Below are positions 9,101 through 18,900 of a stretch of DNA of 50,763 nt, one piece after another (position 1 is the first letter of the stretch; the number at the start of each line of letters is the position of its first letter). Location: positions 1 through 50,763 of IMG/VR virus record IMGVR_UViG_3300040960_002963; one strand, 5' to 3'. Origin of the DNA: a virus. The notes below the pieces were generated by a model. The model was not told the DNA's origin. It searched no databases and saw only the letters and a list, made by a program, of their open reading frames with translations. The translations under genes and the position numbers were made by a program.

Positions 9101-12100
9101 TCTCCTTGAGGGAATGAACGAACTCTCAGTTTTTGACGGCCCAAACAGGCTGGTTAAGAACGACCCAACTTCTCTTAGATATTTGACCAAGAAGACGATT
9201 AATACGATCTTTACCAGCGCAGAGAACGCAATCTCTATAGACTTGGGCAGCGCATATGAAAACTTTATAAGGCTAGAAGATGTCCCCTACGTTGAAAACC
9301 AAGACTACTTCCTAAGCCCTCAGATGGAGCGAGAAGATCCACAGAGATACAGGGAGTTGAAGAACGAAAAAGAAAATTCTTTTAAATCCATAGCAAGAGT
9401 GTCACCAGAAGTCTACGATGCACTTAGGAGCGATCTTCTCCTCAAATCCAGAAATCTTGATTCAGGCGATGGGTTTGTTAATAGAAGCCGATCACACGTC
9501 TACGAAATAAAGATTCCGTCAATGATAAATGAGCCAGAGATTAGGAGTCGATTGCAAAAAGAGATCAATGATCTTGAAAATAAAATTTTAAAGCAGTCCA
9601 AGGACTTTATGAACACGCCAATAAGAGATATTGGCGACACTGCCAAGCAGAGATTTGAGCAGGAAAAGGAAGAGCTTAGAAATAGAAAGGAGCGACTAGA
9701 CCAATTCAGCATAAGGGAGTTCGGTGGATCTGCAATTAAAATAAAACTAAATTATGAATCTGTTGGAAACAGTTGGGATGTTATACGCGATAGGCTCGAT
9801 GTTGATGTCGATGATTTTGGCTCGTACAAAACATCAGACACGCTTAAAGACGACCCGAAACTACTAGAGGACTTGTCAAGATATGAACTAAGGTCGGAAG
9901 CCCCAGCCCAGCAAGAAGTGTTTGCAAGAATTTTTATGGACTCTCTCTTGTCTTTGAGGGACACATACAGTGCCGCTGACTCTTGCGACCCAGAGCAGGG
10001 CTTGTATTACACTTTTCTTGACCAGTATTATCACTCCATATTCTTGAACACTCTTGGCAAGTTTGTAAGAGAAGTGGCAAAGTCAGAGTTTTTTCAAATT
10101 GGACCGTTCCAAGACTTAATGACATCCATTTCGATGTTGGGCATGGAGCAAGAAACAGCAGGACCAGACGGCTTTGTTGATGATCAAGAGTCTTATCAAA
10201 ATAATTATTTTATAGACATCGAGTCTGTCAAGGACAAGGTCGAGAGGCGCTACAAAGAAATAAGGGACAAAGATGGTATAGCTTCGGACTCCCTAACCAA
10301 GGCCAGCATTGAAGGTGTCCTTGAGTCGTTTATAAAGGTTCTCGGCGCTGATGTTTTAATGAGGGGCATTTTTGGCTTCTCGGTATATGACGACAAGTAT
10401 GTCTTCGAAGATCCTCTTTTTGAGGAGGTCGTATCGGATCTAGTGTACGGTGAGTTGCTGAAAGATAGCGGTATGGAGAGAGTGTTTGCAAAAGAATTAA
10501 AAAAAGCTGTCTCTTTTGCGAAAAGAAATGTCGTTAAGATGACCGGAAAGCCAAGAGTTCAGCAAGAGATGGCATCACTTTCTCACGAGCACTACAAGCA
10601 GATAATCGAAGCGATAACATCTGCCATAAAACAACTCGAACTGAGTGATGATGAATACGCAAAATGCGTGTCCCTGAAAGACAGATTAACAGGCGGCACG
10701 TTCAACCCTAGACACCACTTTATAAGAACTGTTGACTTGTGGAAGCCTACGGACCCTGGAGAGCACTTCTATATAGCTCCAGCGGGATTCGCACAAGATC
10801 CAAACTCAGCAGACAGGTCTACTTCTGGAAAATTCTCAAAAGACCTTGTGGAGTCAATAGGTGCAGGTGGAATGACAGGCTTTGTTTACGAGAAATACAT
10901 CTCAGTGCAGGGCTACACTAAGCGAGAGCTTAAAGATATGGGCCACCACAGGACAGTAGTCAACAGACTCTACGAAGACTTTGGGGGAGAAAAAAAGATT
11001 TTCAACCTTGATGAGTTTGAAGATTATTTAAAAGACCTCGGCTCATCCGAACTATTAAGGGGTAATGATAGATGGAGGAGAAGAAAGCTAAGCTCATTTT
11101 TTAAATCTATTGATTTTGGAATAAGACTTTCTTTTGTTGATGCTGGTAACAAAGCCCTGTATGACGAGATAGCAAAGTCAAACAAAGAAGATAGAAGAAA
11201 GCCAATTGCTGTAAGAGAAAATGCGGGAACAGCGATGAATGGCGGCATAACTAGATCGCAGGGCTTGGTCATAATCCCGCTTATCAGCGCAGAAGAAACA
11301 GCAAGCTTTGCCCTACCAGAGTCCCTGATTGGGTCGCAAGCACTTGAGAACAATCCAGAATTAAAAAGAAACGTCATTGACATGAAGTTCTTGGACATCT
11401 TAAATGCGATAACAACTAAGAGACTAGATGGCAGTGGAAGATTTTTAAGAATCTTCAAGCACAGAGAGGTTGCGTTAAAGGACATCATTTACAATGATCC
11501 AAAATTCAATGCTTTGTTCAATTTCTCATTCCCAACAAAGAAGTTTGTTTCAATAGCGATATTGTATTCCGTCTTTGCGCTAACGAGGGTGGAACAAGAA
11601 AAAAGTTTCTTTATGAACACTAGGGAGTCTTTGAGGATGCTCTTGAGAACCCTCATGGGCATAAGCGATTTTCAATATGAAGACGACCTGATAAGAGAGC
11701 TTGGTGGCCTATCTGGCTTCCTTAAAAGACAGATGAATCTAGCTGGCATAGACGGCTCTCTTCCAAACCTTGCTGCCATCGCTGCGAAGACGCCACTTTA
11801 TATCCTGAAGGGCCTAGTCGAAATAACAGATCCGAATATTTCGATATCCAGCAAGATGGTTAAGGCAGCAGAATTGATCGGAGAAGAATACCCAGGCGGT
11901 TCAACTGGTGCGGCGATGAGCTTGTTGCCAGTCAATGTTTTCCCACCACCACCATTTGGACCGGGAATTGGGCCTCCGATAACACCACCTGGGTTTGTTT
12001 ATTTGGCTTTCGACGGGGTTAGAACTCCGTATGAGAGGGCCAAAAGAAATATGAGCAGGAAAGACAGAAAGCGAGTAGAGGAAGCCGAAAAAATGGCTGA

Positions 12101-12248
12101 AGAAATCGCAAAAGAAGAGTCCGAGCGCATAGCAGAAGAAATAAAAGACGAAGTTACGGAAAGAGCACAAGAGTACTTCGATAGATTTGTAAATGGATCT
12201 GATTCAACTGGCACCTCCGAGGTCGCCCCTGAAGACCCATGTGATTAG
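6174..12248 (+). CDS. Giant (2024-residue) structural protein of unknown fold
   Basis: I do not recognise this protein. Its size and its place between spike and gp25 genes imply a baseplate or tail component. Residues ~150-225 are charged and helical, probably coiled coil. Residues ~640-690 form a striking run of short I-P-x/D-I-P units (DIPDLPKIPSLDIPDL type), a possible extended or left-handed helix. Residues ~805-835 are very basic (RTKRRTKRFFKRR). The C-terminus has a proline stretch (FPPPPFGPGIGPP) and then an acidic/basic charged helix. No catalytic motif, signal peptide or convincing transmembrane segment is visible. It starts 9 bases after the previous stop with only a weak ribosome site. 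A wedge/hub connector or a tape-measure-like role cannot be distinguished; the lack of a long uniform helical pattern argues against a classical tape measure. Confidence 0.75.
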   Translation: MATKKLEARTSVEAPRVEASAGAEASIPDWTKADHRIPRLDKYRKEYLICVKTRYTSTGGDLFDSRLREAATQGVESLLEYYNKQLTAASEVDPFGIVEQLLGHAEIRDWHLDPRPGCGGKLKVLIAISAPVFDSIPEELQDLRKLARDAVRTITLNTSKLKRQIKIASRELKKYSRQIKKWPGTVKNLDLEKEAERLEKVIPALKKFLKENDKTYREDHEDHIEIGFGADFSIDYIVAFSSPGQNLTKGISTINEISPFSRPRTMGLLYYIYDIESASKTNMPWTQFCTNFIYPVPDIRPGQIPSLGANPMGALDRVTDSLNKNPIKTLPDLEMENLKLNDVSLKQQLFEVRSQAVDFIGDSLLQNLREVIEEIESLDDVFEKLLNKVDLSTISGQAMNFLASQVPTLDFISSMTMGILSNLEFGDLKNIILPQFPSDIYDKIMEEVYGLDFNLSGIEGFDGSFFELYTKFQDLSLITKEDIIMLIRNAMPEEKVFLLTIDGLKSPSFDVKCLPTEVMNEFLRTALENDIELGIDIMNPSLDTDALTGEFTRILENLSVDALRGLVSNLRRQLVFEVIACIPLDRLLELLDLPSLIINFKFKFNIPDLDFEREKRLILRAIELYGDLEELFEKLPDLLPNINIPNIDIPDLPKIPSLDIPDLSMDFSIPKIPKIPSFEIAEMPTFDLNVDLPAQITTAITDMLEELLIDTSKNVLIDLLDYIEDMGSSLDGNVNNFDFDSPRIGDLLSDSVSTTKVDRTEPETFDDTSTATGKFPSEAIDKILDDMELDVEYVSEDGEVLSGGASRTPEERTKRRTKRFFKRRSASKNKRFHRFIDQISQSLTRRELGNLLEGKAKREVLETAKDCAEDNDIEEFVDDSVILDFFDNIGKNVDPLILAGLKLPSKKLPIFVPSSPTSRLPEITLCNNGDLQKIIGLLSEKAGNITREQIEEAASKIINRKKQKIKNLSYLSSKDNLLEGMNELSVFDGPNRLVKNDPTSLRYLTKKTINTIFTSAENAISIDLGSAYENFIRLEDVPYVENQDYFLSPQMEREDPQRYRELKNEKENSFKSIARVSPEVYDALRSDLLLKSRNLDSGDGFVNRSRSHVYEIKIPSMINEPEIRSRLQKEINDLENKILKQSKDFMNTPIRDIGDTAKQRFEQEKEELRNRKERLDQFSIREFGGSAIKIKLNYESVGNSWDVIRDRLDVDVDDFGSYKTSDTLKDDPKLLEDLSRYELRSEAPAQQEVFARIFMDSLLSLRDTYSAADSCDPEQGLYYTFLDQYYHSIFLNTLGKFVREVAKSEFFQIGPFQDLMTSISMLGMEQETAGPDGFVDDQESYQNNYFIDIESVKDKVERRYKEIRDKDGIASDSLTKASIEGVLESFIKVLGADVLMRGIFGFSVYDDKYVFEDPLFEEVVSDLVYGELLKDSGMERVFAKELKKAVSFAKRNVVKMTGKPRVQQEMASLSHEHYKQIIEAITSAIKQLELSDDEYAKCVSLKDRLTGGTFNPRHHFIRTVDLWKPTDPGEHFYIAPAGFAQDPNSADRSTSGKFSKDLVESIGAGGMTGFVYEKYISVQGYTKRELKDMGHHRTVVNRLYEDFGGEKKIFNLDEFEDYLKDLGSSELLRGNDRWRRRKLSSFFKSIDFGIRLSFVDAGNKALYDEIAKSNKEDRRKPIAVRENAGTAMNGGITRSQGLVIIPLISAEETASFALPESLIGSQALENNPELKRNVIDMKFLDILNAITTKRLDGSGRFLRIFKHREVALKDIIYNDPKFNALFNFSFPTKKFVSIAILYSVFALTRVEQEKSFFMNTRESLRMLLRTLMGISDFQYEDDLIRELGGLSGFLKRQMNLAGIDGSLPNLAAIAAKTPLYILKGLVEITDPNISISSKMVKAAELIGEEYPGGSTGAAMSLLPVNVFPPPPFGPGIGPPITPPGFVYLAFDGVRTPYERAKRNMSRKDRKRVEEAEKMAEEIAKEESERIAEEIKDEVTERAQEYFDRFVNGSDSTGTSEVAPEDPCD

Positions 12249-12258
12249 GAGAAAATAA

Positions 12259-12651
12259 ATGCCACAAGGAATATCACCAAAACTACCACTCAGCATAGAT
12301 TCGGAAGACGGCAAATACACCCTGAATAAGACGCTCAAAGAGGCGATAGCACAAAATTTAAAAAACCTTGTGCTGACAGCCCCAGGCGAAAGGATAATGA
12401 ATCCAGATTTTGGCGTTGGAATCAGGAACTATCTGTTTAGGGAAAACTCAACCCAACTCTACTCAGAAATAGAAGGCAGAATAGTAACTCAAGTTGGCTT
12501 ATTCATGCCGTTCTTGAAGATTTCAAACGTGAAGTTTATTTCTTCTCTTGATGATCCTGTCAACATTTCCGATAACGCCATTTATATTACAATTTTCTAC
12601 AACATCATTCCCCTCGGCTCCAACGATAGATTAGATTTATTACTTCAGTAG
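12259..12651 (+). CDS. gp25: Baseplate wedge subunit gp25-like
   Basis: At 130 residues this is the normal length for the gp25/GPW family, whose members join wedge arms to the sheath in contractile tails. The family signature is visible in the centre: N-L-K-N-L-V-L-T-A-P-G-E-R, then N-P-D-F-G-V-G-I-R-N-Y-L-F, then the strand/helix ending in V-G-L-F-M-P-F-L. Despite the old lysozyme-like label of this fold it is structural. A strong AGGAG ribosome site lies just upstream (TTAGGAGAAAATAAATG). It sits directly before gp6, its physical partner in the wedge, which supports the call. Confidence 0.93.
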   Translation: MPQGISPKLPLSIDSEDGKYTLNKTLKEAIAQNLKNLVLTAPGERIMNPDFGVGIRNYLFRENSTQLYSEIEGRIVTQVGLFMPFLKISNVKFISSLDDPVNISDNAIYITIFYNIIPLGSNDRLDLLLQ

Positions 12652-12686
12652 TCTATTTATAGAGAAAAAGTCGGAGGTCAGCAATA

Positions 12687-14486
12687 ATGCCCAACAATAA
12701 GAAAGCCGTAGCGGTAAAGTACACCAGTAGAGACTTTCAGTCGATAAAAAACGATCTGATCGAATACTCCAAGAGATATTACCCAGACACATTTAAAGAT
12801 TTTAACGAAGCGTCCTTTGGAGCCTTGATGCTCGATACTGTTGCTTATGTTGGCGACATGTTGTCTTTCTATCTAGACTATCAAGCAAACGAAAGCTTTC
12901 TTGATACAGCAGTAGAGTTCGACAACATTGTCAAGTTGGGAAGGCAATTAGGATTTAGATTTAAGGGCACCCCTTCGACCTACGGAACAGTTAGCTTATT
13001 TATTAAGATACCAGCAGCCTCAAATGGATTAGGACCGAACTATTCGTATGCACCAGTCTTGCTTAAAGGAACACAGTTTACATCTGGTGGAGGAGCAGGA
13101 TTTATTTTAAATGAAAATGTTGACTTCTCAGATACAAACTTAGAGACAGTCGTAGCAGAAGTAAATCAAGACACTGGCCTTCCAACATCTTACGCCATAA
13201 AAGCATACGGCCAAGTTATCTCAGGCAGAATTTTTGAAGACATTATCTCGGTTGGCGATTTTCAAAAGTTTAGAAGAGTCAGGCTGTCAGGCAGAAACGT
13301 CACCGAAGTCATAAATGTTTTCGACTCAGAGGGTCACGAATATTTTGAGGTCGAATATCTATCTCAAAATATTATTTTTAAAGAAATCCCAAATCACGAT
13401 TCCAATAGAGAAACAACACCATTCTTGTTGAAGCCTCAAGTTGTTCCGAGAAGATTTATTGTCGAGCAAGGCAGAGTCGATACTTTCTTGCAATTTGGAC
13501 ACGGTTCAGAAGATGAGCTTACAACCGACAGCCAAATAGAGCCAACAAACGTGGTCCTCAACATGTACGGCAGGGATCATGTAACTGATCAGTCTTTTGA
13601 TCCAAATAAGCTTTTGCAAACAGACAAGTTTGGTGTTGCACCATCCAACACATCATTGAGAATAATTTATCGCTCAAACACAGCCAGCTCGGCCAACGTG
13701 GCAGCAGAAGCTTTAAATAAAATTGTAACGCCCTTGTTTAAGTTCAGAGAATCGGAATCTTTGGTCAGGAGGCTGAAATCGAGTGTCATAACCTCGCTAG
13801 AAGTGTCGAACGAAGAACCGATAGTCGGCAGCATCTCACTCCCAACAAGTGAAGAGTTGAAAAAAAGAATTTTTGATACCTTCTCGTCTCAAAACAGAGC
13901 AGTCACAAAGCAAGACTATATAAGCCTGTGTTATTCGATGCCAAGTAAGTTTGGCGCTGTCAAGAGAGCAAATATTGTTCAAGACAATGATTCGTTCAAG
14001 CGCAATCTAAATCTTTATGTTGTGTCGGAAGCGGTAGACGGTAGTTTGGTGAAAACAAACACCACATTAAAAAATAACTTAAAAATTTGGTTAAACAGGT
14101 ACAAAATGATGAACGATTCCATCGATATCCTTGATGCAAGGATCGCCAATATCGGAATCAACTTTGTGATCGTTCCAGAGAGAGAAAAAAATAAATTTGA
14201 TATATTGGCAGCGGCGTCTGCTGTATTGAGAAACAAGATGTCCATCTCTAATGATGTTGGATCGCCATTTTATGTCACCGACATCTACAAAATCCTTAAT
14301 GATGTGAGCGGTGTTGTAGATGTCGTTGATGTCACGATAGAAAGAAAAATAGGATCGAATTACTCAACGACATCTTTCGATATAGACGAGCACATGTCAC
14401 TAGATAGGCGCTATATCAGAGTACCAGAAGACGTTATATTAGAAGTTAAATTTCCAAGAACGGATATCCAAGGAGCAGTCGTCTAA
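12687..14486 (+). CDS. gp6: Baseplate wedge subunit gp6-like
   Basis: This 599-residue protein resembles T4 gp6 (660 residues), the baseplate-J-related core of each wedge that forms the ring around the hub. The opening residues are characteristic: K-Y-T-S-R-D-F, then F-N-E-A-S-F-G and L-D-T-V-A-Y-V-G-D-M-L-S-F-Y-L-D-Y, the conserved N-terminal helix pair. Later segments such as K-Q-D-Y-I-S-L and P-S-K-F-G-A-V (~residues 410-430) match the baseplate-J core. GGAGG at 12673-12677 precedes the ATG. The gene ends in TAATG, shared with the next start, so the two are translationally coupled. Confidence 0.92.
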   Translation: MPNNKKAVAVKYTSRDFQSIKNDLIEYSKRYYPDTFKDFNEASFGALMLDTVAYVGDMLSFYLDYQANESFLDTAVEFDNIVKLGRQLGFRFKGTPSTYGTVSLFIKIPAASNGLGPNYSYAPVLLKGTQFTSGGGAGFILNENVDFSDTNLETVVAEVNQDTGLPTSYAIKAYGQVISGRIFEDIISVGDFQKFRRVRLSGRNVTEVINVFDSEGHEYFEVEYLSQNIIFKEIPNHDSNRETTPFLLKPQVVPRRFIVEQGRVDTFLQFGHGSEDELTTDSQIEPTNVVLNMYGRDHVTDQSFDPNKLLQTDKFGVAPSNTSLRIIYRSNTASSANVAAEALNKIVTPLFKFRESESLVRRLKSSVITSLEVSNEEPIVGSISLPTSEELKKRIFDTFSSQNRAVTKQDYISLCYSMPSKFGAVKRANIVQDNDSFKRNLNLYVVSEAVDGSLVKTNTTLKNNLKIWLNRYKMMNDSIDILDARIANIGINFVIVPEREKNKFDILAAASAVLRNKMSISNDVGSPFYVTDIYKILNDVSGVVDVVDVTIERKIGSNYSTTSFDIDEHMSLDRRYIRVPEDVILEVKFPRTDIQGAVV

Positions 14487-15985
14487 TGACAATCAAGAGA
14501 TACAGGGCAACAAAAGACTCTACAATTACAGATGCGTTTAGATCAAACTTAACAGTCAGAGGCGTGAGCGGGAACATGGGCGCTTCTGATATTCTTGAAG
14601 TGTTTTCGATTTACGCACAGGCTTCCTCTGCATCTCTGGAAGCATCTAGGGCTCTAATGGAGTTCCCAGTAGACTCTATTAAAACAGACAGAGACAATGG
14701 CGATATTCCAGCATCTGGATCAGTAAACTTTTTTTTAAGAGTCTTCAACGCAAAACATTCTGAAACACTTCCAAGAAACTTCACTCTGCTTGTTGGAGCC
14801 GTATCAGGCACAACAGATCCAGAATGGTATTGGGATGAAGGTCGCGGCCTAGACATGGAAGAGTATACAGACGAGCACCCTGTAAACTGGATTAGCGCAA
14901 GCACAACAACAGCTTGGGTTAACCAAGGTGGCGACTTCTATACTAGCTCATATGTGCCAGGGACCAACCTGCCACCTTATACTCAAAACTTTGATGTTGG
15001 CACAGAGGATCTACAGATAGACATCACTAGCCTTGTTGAGGAATGGCTAACTGGTGAAGAGAACCCTCTAACAGACCATATCAGAAGAAATCACGGCTTG
15101 GGCATCATGCTAACTGGAAGTCAGGAATCTTCAACCCAAACTTTCTTTACAAAAAGATTTTTTGCAAGAACGAGTGAGTTTTTCTATAAGCGCCCAATTA
15201 TTGAAGCCAGATGGGACTCTTCTATTCCAGACGACCATGATAACTTCTTTTTGAGCAGTTCTCTAGTGTCTGGCGAAGACAACCTCAACACGATCTTCCT
15301 CTACAACAGTGTGCGAGGACAATTAAAAAATATTCCAAACCTCACAGACGACGAGATATTCGTCAGTGTCTACTCTAGCTTGTCAGATACTGCATCACCA
15401 ATAACACTGCCAGTTGGAGGCGGAGTTGTTTCAAACAACGATATCAACGTAACGGGCGGATTGACAACCACAACAGGCATTTATTCAGCTTCTTTTGCCT
15501 ATACTGGTTCAGCAACCACAATCTATCCAGTATGGCATAATGGATCAACGCAACTGCATACCGGCTCCGCAATTACAGTGCAGTCATTTGAGTCATCCAA
15601 TTTTAATCCAAACCCAAAACATGTGACTGCGATATCAAACCTCAAGCCAATTTACTCAAACGAGGAGGTGGCTAGGTTTAGATTGACCACCAGACAAAAA
15701 GATTGGAGCCCAACTATTTATACAGTAGCCACGTCTGAGGTCGAAAATGAGATAGTTGAGAAAGCTTTTTATCGAGTTTTCAGGACCATAGATGGCCTAG
15801 AAGTGATTGGTTACGGAACTGGTAGCACGCAGCACACCTTGATGTCGTATGATAAAGAGGGCAACTATTTCGACTTGGACATGTCCTTATTTGAAAGAGA
15901 CTTTGCATATGCTTTCCAGTTTGTTTATTTCGTGAATGGAAAATATGTTGAGCAGCCAGAGACTTTCAAGTTTCGCGTTGAATAA
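14486..15985 (+). CDS. DNRLRE-like baseplate/tail protein
   Basis: This 499-residue protein is coupled to gp6 by a one-base TAATG overlap. The first ~245 residues resemble the DNRLRE beta-sandwich. It opens with A-T-K-D-S-T-I, has an A-L-M-E-F-P segment, then I-D-I-T-S-L-V-E-E-W-L (~residue 175), and closes with F-F-A-R-T-S-E-F and R-P-I-I-E-A-R-W. Such domains occur in surface and virion proteins and often sit next to carbohydrate-binding modules. The C-terminal half is beta-rich with many Thr/Ser/Gly residues and no catalytic motif. Location after gp6 suggests a baseplate peripheral protein or fibre-attachment adaptor, in the place where T4 has gp7/gp8. Domain call is moderate; function is inferred. 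Confidence 0.7.
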   Translation: MTIKRYRATKDSTITDAFRSNLTVRGVSGNMGASDILEVFSIYAQASSASLEASRALMEFPVDSIKTDRDNGDIPASGSVNFFLRVFNAKHSETLPRNFTLLVGAVSGTTDPEWYWDEGRGLDMEEYTDEHPVNWISASTTTAWVNQGGDFYTSSYVPGTNLPPYTQNFDVGTEDLQIDITSLVEEWLTGEENPLTDHIRRNHGLGIMLTGSQESSTQTFFTKRFFARTSEFFYKRPIIEARWDSSIPDDHDNFFLSSSLVSGEDNLNTIFLYNSVRGQLKNIPNLTDDEIFVSVYSSLSDTASPITLPVGGGVVSNNDINVTGGLTTTTGIYSASFAYTGSATTIYPVWHNGSTQLHTGSAITVQSFESSNFNPNPKHVTAISNLKPIYSNEEVARFRLTTRQKDWSPTIYTVATSEVENEIVEKAFYRVFRTIDGLEVIGYGTGSTQHTLMSYDKEGNYFDLDMSLFERDFAYAFQFVYFVNGKYVEQPETFKFRVE

Positions 15986-15997
15986 AGGTCATAGTTA

Positions 15998-18900
15998 ATG
16001 AGCATCAAGAATCTTTTTGATAGAACCAGCGACTCTAAAAAATTAGCCTCAAAATCAGTACAAGAACTAACTAGCTCAATTGAGTCGGTTGAATATGTCG
16101 AAGAGTTTACCAAGGCGAGGGATCGCCTCTTGCCCAACCTCGATTTTAGCAAGCCTGCTAATTTTGCAAGATTTGGCTCCGCAGAGCAATATTACGTTGA
16201 CTCTATCGAGAGAATTCAAAAACAATACCCATATGACGGCTCATTTAAAGAAAAGCTTGAGTGGCACAACAACTCAACGAACATCGATAAATATATTTTT
16301 GAGAAAGAGTATCCAAGAACAAACGGATTCGCAATATTCTCAGCCGATGGTTGGGGCACTCAGGCTGCCGTTTTAGCAGAATACGGCCAACCATCAAGCG
16401 AAGAGTATATAGAAACGAAAGGTGGTCCTCATGCAGGTAGCGGGAACACTCTAAAGGGCTTGTTTCCACTGCCAACTTCTCAAAAAGCCTTGGGGCCTTT
16501 CTCAAACGTCCTAGATGCAGAAGAGACCAGAGAAAGCAACCTTCAGTTTGATTTAAAAAATAAAGGTGCGACAGTTGAATTCTGGCTGAAAAAAGACGGA
16601 TTCGACACGGCAAAGACAGAAAAGGAAGTCATCTTTGACCTCTGGAATGGGGAAGCCTCCTCAAGTTCTGGATTTGGCAGGATGACGATAGAATTATCAG
16701 GCACAGCCGCCTCCGAGTCTCCTTTTTATGTCACGGTTCAATCTGGAACTGCTGGCTGTTTTAACCAGCAAATTGGCTCCTCTATCGCAGGCACTGGCTC
16801 ACTACAAGAATGGAATCACTATGCGATTAGCTTTGCCAGTGCCAGCAGCGGCATCAGCACCAAGTTTTATGTCAACGGTGATTTAAACCAGTCTACTGTG
16901 TTGGGAACCTCTGGGATCGACGAGGTCACAGGATCACTAATTTCTTTTATTGGTGCCCTGCAAACTTCTCCATCCGGCAGCACCTTTGATGGCACAGACA
17001 TGGAAGGCTGGGGCAAGCTATCCGGCTCCCTAGATGAGTTTAGGTTTTGGAAGACTAGAAGGACATCTGAAGAGATTGGCAGATTTTGGTTTACCCAGCA
17101 TGGCGGTGGAACCAATACCGATACTTCAAACACAGACCTTGGCATTTATTATAAGTTCAACGAAGGCATCACCGGCTACAACAATACAGATGCAAGTGTT
17201 CTTGACTATTCTGGTCGAATTTCAAACGGCACATGGACCGGCTATACATCCAACTCAAGAAATACTGGCTCTGCAATCGTGTTGGCATCGGCAGCAGCAA
17301 CAGAGTTTAAAGATCCAATCATCTATGCGGATCACCCATCTGTTGTTTCATTGCTGGCGGAAAAGAAAAGGCTTGGATCGAGTCACGACTACTCTAACAA
17401 CGCCTCGATCTACCACACAATGCCAAATTGGATTGTGTCGGACGAGGAAGAGAAAGAAGGGACAAATCTTTTAAAGCTCACGCAGATCATTTCAAGCTAC
17501 TTCGACACCGTCTACTCTCAGATTGAATTTCTTTCAAAGGTCAGGGACGTGGATTATGGCACTGGCAGCTTCAATAAACCATTGCCGTTTTCAAATAAAT
17601 TATTAGAATCGGTCGGCTTAGTAGCACCAGACATATTTGTAGATGCAGATGTTCTCAACCAACTTTCAAATAGAGATGAAGACAGGGAGTTTGAGGCCGA
17701 CTTAAACGATATTAAAAACTCAATTTACAAGAACATCTACAACAACATCTCGTTCATCTACAAGTCCAAGGGCACAGAGAAATCTATTCGCAACTTGATA
17801 AGATGTTTTGGTGTTGATGACGAACTAGTCAAGCTTAGCCTCTATGGCAACAACATAACTCACTTATTGAGAGACAATTATAGAGTCTCTTCAATAAAAA
17901 AGAATTATGTGGACTTCAACAACACTGACAGGTTTGGCGGAACGGTTTATCAATATGCACCTGCAAACGCTTTTGGTGGTCCACCCGATGGCACCCTGCC
18001 ATTCATTGCTGCTCACGAAGCATCTGGCTCATCCATCACTGCACAGGCAGAAGTCATATTCCCAAAGAAGTTTGACCAGTCCTCTGTATTTTACTTTGAG
18101 ACACCATTTTTAACTTCTTCTCTATTTGGCATGCACACCGCCATCGACGATTCTGGTGCAACTGTTGACGGCTATCTTGCAGGCGAAGTTAACGCTACTT
18201 GGGGCTCTCCTGACTATGCCAACTTCCAAGTCTATGCAGTTAGAAAAGAGCTTGAAAGCGAAGATGCTTATTTTATGCTCACCTCGTCGGTTGCGGGCAT
18301 CCCAACCCTGACATCTTCTTTTTATTTAGATGTCTACAACAACCAGAAATGGAATTTTGCCGTAAGGCTGAGACCTGAAAAATACCCTCTTGTGGATACT
18401 GTTCACGGCAGCACTGGGTCTTATGTTATCGAATTTACCGGCATGTACGCTGACCTTGGTGTTGTTATTGAGCAGTTCACAGTAACAGGCTCGGTGTCAG
18501 AGGCAGATGGAGATGATTTCTTAACGAGCCCAAAGAGACTTTATGTTGGTGCCCACAGAACCAACTTTAGCGGCTCGGTTCTCCAAAATTCTGATGCAAA
18601 GATCTCGTCTGCTAGGGTATGGGTTGACTATCTTTCAAACGAAGTTCTTGAGATGCACGCAAAAGATGCCTCAAGCCACGGCAGGTTGAACCCATACAAA
18701 AACATGTCCTATTATCAGAGCACGCTGGACGACTATCACATCCCAGAGATAGAAACTCTTGCTCTGAATTGGGACTTTGAGCAAGTAACTCAGTCGGACG
18801 CTTCTGGTGAGTTTACTGTTGTTGACGTATCATCTGGCTCCGCAGAACACCAGCAAAGATACGGCTGGCTTGGAGACATAACAAAATTAAAACATCCAGG

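Noticed and set aside
12654-12661. TATTTATA in the gap before gp6, the reverse complement of the T4 late promoter TATAAATA
   Set aside because: It would point to the minus strand, where there is no gene. On the + strand it is not a late-promoter match, and a single 8-base AT word is weak evidence.
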